From the NCBI GenBank assembly GCA_022592435.1, contig JABYQS010000055.1, positions 124,001 through 188,000 on the forward strand: DNA of 64,000 bases. Reading direction: 5' to 3'. The notes below the pieces were generated by a model. The model saw only the letters and a list, made by a program, of their open reading frames with translations. It did not search any database and was not told the DNA's origin. The stretch comes from Cerioporus squamosus (lineage: Eukaryota; Basidiomycota; Agaricomycetes; Polyporales; Polyporaceae). Shown in pieces: positions 22,472 through 32,764 of the stretch. Positions within the stretch are counted from its first letter, which is position 1. Every line of letters starts with the position of its first letter. A program made the translations under genes and the position numbers.

Positions 22472-22485
22472 GGCTGGCGAGTCTA

Positions 22486-22494
22486 GGGTTATGC
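22486..22494 (+). repeat. Target-site duplication of the RecQ/DUF6589 element, right copy
   Basis: GGGTTATGC, identical to 15290-15298. Confidence 0.85.
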
Positions 22495-22546
22495 ATACTT
22501 CCCGGTAACCATCTTTTCCCGCTCATCTCTCGTCAGAGTCTCTCAC

Positions 22547-22975
22547 CTCCCTCGGCCGGACGACATCGCAACCGAGGCCGGCAACACCGGGTGGCCGGGG
22601 TCCATCGTCGTCAGTACATCCATCAGAAAGGCCAAGACTTTACCTCTGACTTTCGACCGCGACATGTCATCCTTCTCGACAACAAGCAGATCAGTCTGGT
22701 GGATCATCTTGTACGTAGCTCCCGTCACAGTCTTGCATGGCATCGAGTCGACGCCGCGGCGGCTGTATAACTAAAGCGGCTAACATCCACTCCATCTTAC
22801 AGGTTCCGTCCGACGGTCGCGCGTTCACCTGAAGTACATACCAACCACGAGGAGAGTCAAAGGAGGGTCGGGATATGGGTAGCTCGGTGAGTCTTTTGTA
22901 GTGCTCCCCTGTTTCCTGCAAGCGCCGAGTGGCGAGAGCCTCTGAGTCTGAACGTGAGCCTCATACGTGTCGGTG
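22547..22975 (-). pseudogene. Possible 5' exons of a host gene interrupted by transposons
   Basis: Minus-strand coding-like segments: one around 22801-22975 (SRPSFDSPRGWYVLQV, ARPSDGT) ending at a GTAAGA donor, and one from about 22735 to 22547 (YKMIHQTDLLVVEKDD, GKVLAFLMDVLTTMDPGHP) ending at a GTGAGA donor. The composition looks coding and the junctions are plausible, but I do not recognise the protein. The next exon would lie beyond 16.9 kb of inserted DNA, at 5373-5553. Whether the gene is dead or spliced around the insertion cannot be read from sequence. Confidence 0.4.
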
Positions 22976-23314
22976 AGTCATAATAGTCGGCTTATGCTGG
23001 TCACTCAAGGTTGAGATCATCCTGGATCATCACAGGAAGATATCGTCCCGCAATCAATCCGCAACATCCATTCAAGCTCCCCACTCTGTATGTAGATACG
23101 TTTTCGTAAGTACCAGTAACCAATCGGTCGTTGTCAATTCGGCTGGAGTCAGCATCGGCATCCGGTCAATAACTGCCCTGCAACCCCTGAACGAACCCCT
23201 ACACGGGGGAGCGGCGTTTCACGAAAATCCTATGAAATGGCCCGTTTGAAGTCATTCAGTGACTTTTTTACGACCAGACTTAAACTGTCAAACCACGACT
23301 GTTCATGAACTGAG
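22976..23314. other. Non-coding stretch
   Basis: Nothing supportable was seen. Confidence 0.35.
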
Positions 23315-23930
23315 CTAATCTGAGATAGCCGAAGCTAATATAGCCATAAATGTGCAGGCATGACGCACTGATACAGCGCAGTTTCCGGCCATATTCCGGC
23401 CATAACGGGGCATTTTGGACCATTTCACAGCACATCCAGCAGTCATTTGGGCAGATTGGCGACAATGCAGCACTGTAGGTAGGGGAACAGGACGTCTATT
23501 GCAACAATGCACCGAATGAATACATGTGTGTATACTACGACAGAATACTACAGATGAGGGGAACAGAGTGCATTGCGTATTGCGCAACCAGGGTGGCTCG
23601 GAGAGAGGGGACGGAGCACCTGAGAGCACCTGCCATTGGGCATCGTCGACGTCAGTGGCCAATAGCGAAGGATCTGAGAGACTTGGGCTCACCTGCACTG
23701 AGTCTTGAAGGAGGTCGACACCTGTCAGAACGTCGAAGTCTGCAGGCTCGAAGGGGGGCTTGTGAGGGAACATGGGGGGAGAAGGAAAGGAGCAACCGGG
23801 GCAAGTCGCAGGGCAGCCGGACTTTTGAAGGGCAAAGTCAACCGTGGGAGCAGGGAAAAGCCTCGAAACGGCAACTAGTTCCGGGGTGGTGCCGGCATCG
23901 GGGCTTTCAGTCGGCCTGAGATGTTGGCGA
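23315..23930 (-). CDS. Unrecognised open frame, possibly a gene fragment
   Basis: A minus-strand frame stays open from about 23930 to 23315. It has a Met at 23773 and a Pro/Ser/Asp-rich N-terminal part (MFPHKPPFEPADFDVLTG). A CPATCPGC cysteine motif lies upstream of that Met. The distal half (23315-23560) is less protein-like. No family is recognised. It could be the remnant of a transposon or a spliced exon. Low confidence. Confidence 0.2.
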
Positions 23931-26900
23931 GATCGGCCAGATTTCTTTCCATGGACCGTCTATGAACAGTCTTGAATTATTTGTGAGCCTTGCAGCCGAC
24001 GTCTCCCCACGGATCACTTGAAGACGTTCTACGAAGTGGTGTCATAAACTGACTATAGACAGGCCGGATCCGTGAAAAGTCGTAAAACGCCAGTTGGCCG
24101 TGTACGAACCCCCGCCTACCCCACAAACTAGTTCGTGCGCGCTAAACGGACAGACAATTTTTCCAGGTCTCTTCCGCCCCGGCCAGGAGAGTTTGGTACT
24201 ACTTCCGCCATAAGTGCTCGCTGCGCCATGCCTTGTGGATCAGACAGATAATTGAGAAGAAACATCACCTCCACTAGCCTCTCGGTACAATACGTTTCCC
24301 CCCCTCTTCCTCCTGCGCCCAATGCGCTTCACGGTGGCTTTCACAATATTCCCGGCATCGGGAGCGCCTTGCGGCTCCGAAGGTGTCCCGCTCCCGCACT
24401 TCTCAGATGCGCCGCAAGGATGTCAACGAAGGCATCGGCGCGCTCTGATCGTGGAACGCATTTTTGGAATGCAAGATGCGCCCACGAAGTCCTGTCACCG
24501 ACCTAGGCGGCCTAGTCTTTCTTGTGCATACTGACGGCGGGTACGTGAACGGTCAAATATTCCCAGCTCATTCTGATCGTCTGGTCGCAGTCCACGAAGT
24601 ATCCTCGGTGTCGGACCAGAGCTCCTTGCCTGGAATGCGCTGAACCCAGATTTGCAGCCGGTATCACCGATCCCCCGCACTGTCCCAGGCGCGTCCTGTC
24701 TGCAACGACTAAGCCTAATCCGGTTCATCGTCTTCGAAACTCCACTTGTCCTCGCCCGTTGGGATGCCCACCGTCTGCAACAGTGATGCGCCGGCCGACT
24801 CGTCAGTCTGCCCGCATGGCTGGTCGTGCATTATTCTCCGAGGTATCATCGTTACTACCCAGCCTCTTGCGTCATTGCTCACTGGGCGCCGCGGTCAAGC
24901 ACACGGCATGGGCGGTACTACTGACGAATCTGTACCTTCATCAGGACCTGTCGCAGAAGCTCATATGCGCTTCTGTCCGTCTGCGGTCGAGCACAAGGAC
25001 GTGGAGACGGCACAAGATGGCCGGAATAGCCGGCTCTGCGCAAGTGGCCATACGGATCCAGAGAAGGAGAGAATATGCTTCCAATAACGACCCTACGTCA
25101 TGCTCCTGGCCGATGCGCTTGTACGACGGCTGTTGGACTCGCAAGATCTGACTTGCATTATGTGACGGCAAGTCGTCTCACAACCGACGATCTGGCCACG
25201 GATGTAAATCGTCAATTCTTGTGCCATATTCGACGGTACGTCGCGTACTCGTAACTTTCTCTGGAAACCATTGCCGTAACATGCATACAAGCTTACATGA
25301 CTACAATAGTGGCTATTACGTGTATGCCAGTTATCAAGTCCTGGCTTCTGTCCATGAACAAAAACCTCGCGTTCTTCGCGCATTCCCATTGGTCGAGCGA
25401 GGTCTACGACGTGGGTAAGTCCACACAAAGTACGCCCTTTCCATCACTCATCTATCTCAGCTAGGGTTCGCTGGTCTTCAGCTCCCCTTATGCTACGTCT
25501 CTGGACCGCCTTCCCGAAGCCACGCCTCCATCTCCGACTTCCGAGCAATCGCCACCAGTATATGGCTACCTAGACCGAGAATAACGCCGTCGGTAAATGC
25601 GGGACGATATCGTCAAGCTCCCGACGGTACAGCACCACCTGGTATGCCGTTCTCTTCCGCACTGCAGCATGCCATGTGTGTTCGCTCACCGCCCGCTGCT
25701 TCCTCTCACCCGCTCTTCCGGCCTACCATGTTCGTGCACCGCAGATCCCCCACACCGCGTGCGCATCCCGATCGCGCAGGAGATCCTCTTCCACGAAACA
25801 AGCCGGGGGCGCCGTGGTATCGCTGCCGTCTCTGGGCCTTCCTTGCCATGGGAGAGCAGAATGCTCAGGGTCCCGTTGATTAGCTGACTCAATACGGAAG
25901 GCTCTATCGCACCCGCCCTCCGGGGCCCCATCGCCTTCCCGCCTTCCACCTCGCGTTCTCATAATAACGGAGGCTTTATCTCTCCGAACGCGGGCTGCAG
26001 CTCGCAGGGAGATCTACGAGCACGGCTGGGCTCCTGACGTCGTCCAAGACGGTCATCCTGCGCTGCCGTGCCTCCCAGCGATCGCTCATCCCACTGAACG
26101 AACGCGGCCGGTGAGAGTTGGACTTGTCGCGCGAGGACAATTGCGCGATCGGGCGGCTCTCTGCTGTGTGCCGCTGAGGATGCTGTTCGACAGATGGGCG
26201 GGGGCTCCGCAGGAGGGTTACGAGAACGCTTACTGGGCTGTCGCACGAACCGCGACCCAGTCGGTGGCTTTTGGCTGACGAGGTCGCGCTCGTGCGTTTC
26301 GGATCGTTCGGTCCTAAGGCCAGGCTCGGCTCTCCATGCGTCTTGCGTTCTCTCGTTATATCGCACCCTACTCTCTGGTGCGTTAGGATTATGCGGGCGA
26401 CCCGCGCCGAAAAGCTGAAGTCTGTACATGCGGTAAGTAAGGAATGCTATCTGTGATCTTCCAGACTTGACTGAACCATGTTGGCACAGGTACCGGCCCA
26501 CTTCAACCGCCAATCGCCCCGCCTCGTCCGTCGAATCACAGTTCTTCGCCAAGTGACGCGCATCCTGTCTCCGACCTGTCGAGCGTGGTCGTCTGAGTAT
26601 ACTCAGGGGAAACGTCTGGTGTCTCCCATTGAGGGTTACGCCCGCAGAAAGTCTCGCTGTTCTTCTTGATACGGCATTGACGCATCGGGATTGAATCGCG
26701 CACGACAGAACCACCTGAAGAACGCCGCACGCCGGTCACAGCGCTTCGTTCGCTTGGCTCAACTGGGTCCGGAAGCGCTCCCAAATGGTATCTGACGCGC
26801 CCCACACCCTCCTTGAATGCGCACACCAAGCGCAGCCTCTGCGAAGGTCGCTACTGGGGCGGCTAACCGGGGCAATGTAGGTGGACTTCTTGCCCCGCGC

Positions 26901-29900
26901 TCGGACGTATTGGCCACGGCTCACGACGCACAGCTACGTGGAGCGGGGGGTGGGGTCACGCTGGCTCGTCAGGCACGTCTACACCCAGGTCCTATACGGT
27001 GCGCTCTACTCTCCGGATCCCGAACACAACGCATGCTTCGTCGTCGAGAATCAGCTGTCGTCACCCATCTACAACGTACGAACAAACTTGGTGATCTCCA
27101 CGATGGGCAAATCGAAGCTGGAAGTCGCTCACATTGGCCAGCACCTACTGCTCCCGACTTCGCGATTCCGACCCACCACCTTCCCGTGTTCCCCTTCGCA
27201 AGCGCGTCCTAACTCGGTTTCGCAGCGAGTCCCACATGTAGATCAGCTCTGCAACCACTGTGGCTCCGATTCACTTTCTACGGGCTTTGCTTGCCGGTGC
27301 TGACAGAGACATCGAAGAACCGGTTCCGGTCCCTATGCATCCTGCTCCATATCGCGCTCTCGTTCCGAAGCACGCTTCTGCGGGGCCCCTCAGTTCTCTA
27401 TTCTCCGACACAGATCCTCCGTGCCCTTCTGCTGCGCATCCGCGGCGACCCATCGACTCCCGCCTTCGCAATGCACAATTGATACTCGACGAAGAGAGCG
27501 ATCTCACGTGGATTTCCGGAACACGCTGGACGTGCGCAATGACGAAGACGTCTACCCCAGGGAGGAAATGCAAACTCCATACGCGGATGCCCAGGACACG
27601 GATGGACGCGGCTGCAAGCTGCAATGTTACCCCGACCAGCCAATCACAACCAGGACAACTGCGACCCGCAACACGCCTGCTTCATACCAGATTAGGGCGC
27701 GCGTTCCCGCCGCGCATACCTCGGTGATCGCGCTGCCATATCCCGCATCGCCCAGCCTAGTTCGTGCTTCGGCGCGCAGACGCACTGAATTGGGGGGCCT
27801 TGGGAGGGATGGGATGGAGAATTGGCGGAACTGTTGCTCAGGCTCTTCGGGCGGGATGGGGCCTGGAGACTGCGGGATTTGGATCAAGCTTTCAGGACGC
27901 GACCCGCTGCGTCGGGTGCGGGCCCGCCGCCTCCGGGTCAGGCATCTGCATCAGGCCTGAGCTCAGGGTCCAGAAGCGTCGCTGGCTGTGATGGAGGATG
28001 GGTGGTGGAGGCCAGCGCCGGTGAGCGCCGGTGCTAGAAGCAGGTGCGTCGCGTTGTTCGCTGTGCGTTCTACTCACGCACTGGCCAGAGAATCGAGGAT
28101 CGCAAATGGAGAGGTACGAGCCGTCTCACTGGGGCTTCCCGCACAATTGTCGCAGACTGTCGTGCCGCGAGCAACATGGCGCGTTGTAGCGCGCGGACTA
28201 GAAGCAGGTGCGTCGCGTTGGCCTTGCTGTCTGCGTCCCTGGTCGCTCGGACGATCCATGGCTTGGACGGGCCGGGATGACGGAAGGGGCCTTTGGACTG
28301 CGGCCTAGCTGGTCCGTGCGCGCGTGCGCTCTCGGAGTCGGAGGGACGGAAGGACAAGCACGACATGCGAGTCTCCGCTGTCCGATCCCGCTCATTCCGT
28401 TTCCCGTTAGCCTCCCAGACTCGCCCCCCTTGGCATCCACAATTCATACCGCATCTGCCAACACAGCTGTCGTTCGTGTCCCTCGACCTGACGATCGGTG
28501 TCAAGCTGTTAGCGGTCGCGGATACGCATTGCGCCCACCGCCCGCGTCTCCGCACCGCGGATCTGCAGATGCCATAGTCCGCTAGTGCCAACATCGCGCA
28601 GATCGGTCATGTCAGATAGCTCGAGTATATTGCTTCCCCGCAACGTCGCGCGCGATGCTATGTCGAGCGTGCGCGTGGCCCTATGCCATGGAACATGTGG
28701 ATGCTTCGGCGCAGCCGCGTCTTCAGTGCATCGCTGTATGTCGTTGTCGGCATGGAGGCTCTGCCGCAAGGGTCCTCGAGCCGGGCCGGGCTGCTTCAAA
28801 GCTTCAAACCCTCGTCCTTTGCACCTCGAGGCTCTGCAACACAGGCCTCCCAATCCAGGATGTACAGAGACAGCCACAGAGAGACGCAGGACCCGACGCT
28901 CGCCGCATGATGCATGATGCATCATGCATGACACGACTGCCGAGTCTCCGAGGGTGCGTCGTGTCGTGTCGTGCTCGCAGAGCCAAGCGACGGCGGTCCC
29001 GAAAGCGGAGACTGGCTTGCGCTGCGATCGATGCGATCGCTCGTCTGCCCATGGGCCACACTCACAGTTTCATGAAATATTATGCTTCCGCGAGCACGCG
29101 AGTGCGAGTGGGTCCCATGACGCTCCCTCGCTCGCCCTCTCTCCCTCCATCGGGTCGTGTGGCCAGCAGGCGAGGCAAGGATGCCGCCGGGACACGCGGA
29201 AAACTTGGCATCCCAGCTCGTGGGGCCGGCGACTTGAAGTTCGAACTTCGGACGGGGGCGTATGACATCGACCGGCGGGTGGGGTGCGGTCACAGGGCGC
29301 GGACTTGCTGAGCGTGTGCCAGTGCGCCACTGGTCCGTGGCTCTGGGGGACGACTCAGCACTTGATGTTGGTGCTGTATTGTAAGGCACCGAGGCTTGGT
29401 GGGCAGCGTGGGGGTGGGGCTCGGAGGTAGCACGCAGAGTAGGCTCGAGCGTGGTGCGGTCCCGAGCGGCGATACGCGAATAGCTGGGTGCACCGTATAC
29501 GTACGGAGTACGACGTCAGCTCCAAGGGTGGACTGGAAGTGCGCAGTGCGAACGGTCACGGCTATGCAAAGGCCGACGGCGTGTGCAGTACGAGTATGGT
29601 AGCGAGGTCGGAACGAGGGACTGGCGGGGCCAGCCTGTACCAGTTTGCGGAGGTGACGTGCACGCCGGGTGTATGTGAGGCCTTGCAGCTGTCAGCGCGG
29701 TAGCTTCTGCATGATGGCGAGAGAGCTAAGCTGCACTCGGGGTGATCGGGCTGCTGTTTGCAAGGAAGGGTACTTACTTTGGCCGTGCGCAGTGCGAGAC
29801 TCGGAGCCCGGCGTGCAGGCGCACAGAGCCCGGGGCTGGCGTGCTCTGTGCGGGATCGTGCCTCGCTGCCTGGACGGTGGACGTCTGGACGGCAGTGGAC

Positions 29901-31080
29901 ACCTATAGCTGGGGTGGACGGGCTGATGGTTGACGTTGACATCATCCGCGGGTAATGCGGGCATACCGTACCGCGCGGATGACGGTCTCTTGAACCTCAC
30001 AACTGACGTGGATATGAGTGAGCAAGTAAGTACTGGCCACACGGCGATATGGATACCCTCGAATACCAGTAGGCACTGGCAGAACTTCATCTGCGCCAGA
30101 GACTCGGACGAACTTTGCGGAGGTCGGTGTCGAAGTACGTACGTACAGCTGTGTTTGCAAAACACAGTCACTGCACAAGTATGCATTGATGTATGCGCAT
30201 GTTTGTACGCCGAACCACACCCCGCACCCCGCAAACCGCAGCTGCAGTGGGCACGCACGGAGACGAGTCATCTCGATCTCTATCCCATTCCCCCCAGTAG
30301 TGCTGCTGCAGCGCAAACTCCTTGACCACAGCGTGAGCCAATCGCACTCCTATGTAAGTACTTAACTGCCACTGGCGCTCACATACCCAGTGGACGAGCG
30401 TGGGAGCCGCCGGATCTTGAGCTGGTGCGAGGCTGTGGCCAGCGACTCTGAGTCTGAGATCTGGGTCTCGAGGCGTGCTTGGGTGGGTCCTCCGATGCGA
30501 GCCTGGGAGAACGCGATTCGCATGTCGCATGTCGTGCGGCCGCTGTATGCGCGTAGACTTGGCGTGCATGACCAGACCGAAGACCTCAGACTGCAGACGC
30601 GGGCGCGTGGTGGGAGAGAAGCCTTCCAAGTCGTCAAGTCGGAGCCTGCGAAAAGCCTGAGGGTGCTTGCTCACTGTGAACTCTGTGTCTGCACCACCAG
30701 GGAGCTGCGACATTGCCGTGACATGTACGCATACATTCGAATGCTCGGGCACAAACATTGCCGGGACAGACGACGCGCCGATCCCGATTCCCGGCGGGAG
30801 TGCCTGCAACTCTAGATGGTGAGATGGAAGCTTGGACGTGTGTCCTGGGTCCCTGCAGCGTCCAGCGTCCGACGTCCGACGTCGAAGGGGGCCACGAGCC
30901 GCGCGCTCGGGGAGGGAGGCAGACACCTTATGCGGAGGAAGCATGACGCCCATGGTGGACCTGAACGTTGTCCGTGAACGCCTAGAGAAGCACCGCCGAT
31001 AGCGCCGCGAGGGCGTGGAAGAGAAGCCCTGCCATCGGAGCAAACTTGAACGCTGTTCTTGTAGATGCTGCCAGGGCGCA

Positions 31081-31099
31081 GGGTAGGGTAGGGTAGGGT
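31081..31099 (+). repeat. (GGGTA)n short tandem repeat
   Basis: Just under four GGGTA units. It resembles but is not the TTAGGG telomeric repeat. Confidence 0.7.
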
Positions 31100-31519
31100 C
31101 TCTCTCGCCCGGCGCAGCCACAGACTTGGAGCTTCCGTCGACGGGTACTCGGCGCAACACAACTCGCCTCGCCAGCCGAACGGGCTCAACCACACCAGCA
31201 GGCTGGAGGGCGATCCTCCGGCGGAAGCCAGGCTAGCGCTGCTGCGTCGGAGCGGAGGTTGTGTCGATGAACATTGCAGTTGGTCAAGGCCTCGCCGTGT
31301 TGTGAAACCAAGCCCGCGTCGGCTGCGCATGCGCGGGGAGGTCGGCTGCGGGTTAGGCTGGGAGAGCGGTGGCAGCGGCAGCGGCAAGGGAAATGCAGTC
31401 TAAAGATCGAGGAGCTCCGGCGGAGGACAGGGGCCACGATGCGGCGGTCGGACGTGTGGGGAGCCAAGGAGGGCCCGCAGAGAGAAAGGAGAAAGCCGGC
31501 TGCTCTGCGCGCACGCACG

Positions 31520-31546
31520 CAAGTAAGTAAGTAAGTAAGTACTTGC
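31520..31546 (+). repeat. (AAGT)n microsatellite
   Basis: Five AAGT units followed by ACTTG, so the tract also forms a short palindrome. Confidence 0.8.
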
Positions 31547-32764
31547 TGTGGGGCATGCGGCAGAGGCAAGGCGGAGGCTATGGCGTGTTCTGCAGCCTGA
31601 GTCTGAGTGTCGCGCTCGCACGGGCGTCGACCCTGTGTCGGAGCAGGAGCCGTGCATCAGATTCAGCGCGAGGCCGGTAGTCTTGTAGCCGGGCCTCCTG
31701 GGACAACGTTGACTAGACTCCTCGCGCAGGGCAAACAAGGATTTGGCGGGCGAGGAATGGAGGAGGCGCGGCTCCGGAGTGCGGGCCGCACGCCGAGAGA
31801 GGCGCTGTGCGCTCAAAGGAGGCGCGCTGATTGGCTGCGTCGGGGCCGCGGTGTCGGGACAAGGTGAGGGCGCCGCGGCCGAGCTACGCGGGGGCGAGTC
31901 GGTGACGACGGTGGCTTTGTGGCGGGATGATCTGACAGAAGTGGGGGACCCCTGGGGCTGGGGACCCAATTGCCCAAGCACATCCTCCTGGTCGGTGGCG
32001 GCCGGGAGTCGTCGCGGGAGCTGCTGGCAGAGGTTGCTGCCGCTGGACGAGGAGGGCATGGTCCGAGGCTCGAGAGGCCATCAGCGGGCCGCCGTTGGGA
32101 CGAGAGGGATCAGTCCGCGTGGGAATGCGCCGAGGCGGGCGGAGGTTATTGCACTGCGAGCGTTGGGCGGGCGCGAGTCTCTGGCTGCGTCCACAGCCGC
32201 GTCCACAGCCTCGAGCGCAGGAGCTGGTCGCTCTGGGGGGGCGGGTGCGGCAGGGAGTAAGGTAGTAAACTGAGGATCTGAAGAGGAACGCGACGATCGA
32301 GTTATACTCGACGGACGAGGATGGTAAGAGGCTGATTACGTCAGGAGCGACGATCGAGTCGGTTCAGAGGCTAAACGGTGCTGCAGGAGCGCGCACTGCC
32401 CGTCGCCTGGGTCGCTGGCGGGTCGGGGGGCGTTGTGCTCGAGGCGTTGAAGCTGGCGTTGAGTACACTGAAGACCTCGCAGGGACGGCGCGGGGATGCG
32501 GGGATGCGGGGTCGCTGGCAGCCGGTGCGGGGACTCGGCCGGGGAGAAGTGATGGCGGCGGGGGCTGTTGCGCCCTGTTTTGGGCGGATCGCGATCAGAT
32601 CTGCCCGAGGGGACGGAAACGCGGGGTAAGGGGAAAATAATAATAAGGGGATTATAAGTGAATGGTTGTCTTTAAGCCGGGGATGCGGGGTCGACGGCCG
32701 CCCTCCCTTCTCCCTCGCAAACAGTCTCTCGTCCGAGCCCGTCCTGCCCTCCACTCGCCGTCCG

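Larger units (their letters stand above)
15299..22485 (+). mobile_element. RecQ-helicase/DUF6589 DNA element, 7,187 bp, with TIRs and 9 bp TSD
   Basis: The element is flanked by the direct repeat GGGTTATGC. Its ends are inverted: TAGGCTCGTC at the left, GGCGAGTCTA at the right. Just inside each end lies a hairpin (15314-15354 and 22401-22471). Inside those is a second, about 65 bp inverted repeat (15352-15416 against 22341-22406, roughly 85-90% identical) containing CTGGGCTAATTGGAGGCC. It encodes two divergent genes, a RecQ-like helicase and a DUF6589 protein, both with open spliceable frames. I do not know of a named superfamily with this pair; the DUF6589 protein is the likely transposase by inference. 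Confidence 0.8.
23931..32764. other. Gene-poor 8.8 kb region
   Basis: I find no gene with family support on either strand. Short coding-like stretches with plausible splice sites occur, for example around 24590-24760, 25290-25420, 26190-26290 and 26885-27080 on the plus strand. None could be chained into a convincing protein. A 23-bp word (TAGAAGCAGGTGCGTCGCG...) is repeated at about 28035 and 28199. Microsatellites lie at 31081-31099 and 31520-31546. The last 120 bp hold the 5' flank of the bHLH gene. The region may be decayed genes or transposon remains. Confidence 0.4.

Noticed and set aside
15299..22485. Helitron, because of a CTAG word, a terminal hairpin and a helicase
   Set aside because: The helicase is RecQ-type with no Rep domain, and the element has inverted ends plus a 9 bp target duplication, which Helitrons lack.
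31081..31099. Interstitial telomere repeat
   Set aside because: The unit is GGGTA, not TTAGGG, and there are fewer than four copies.
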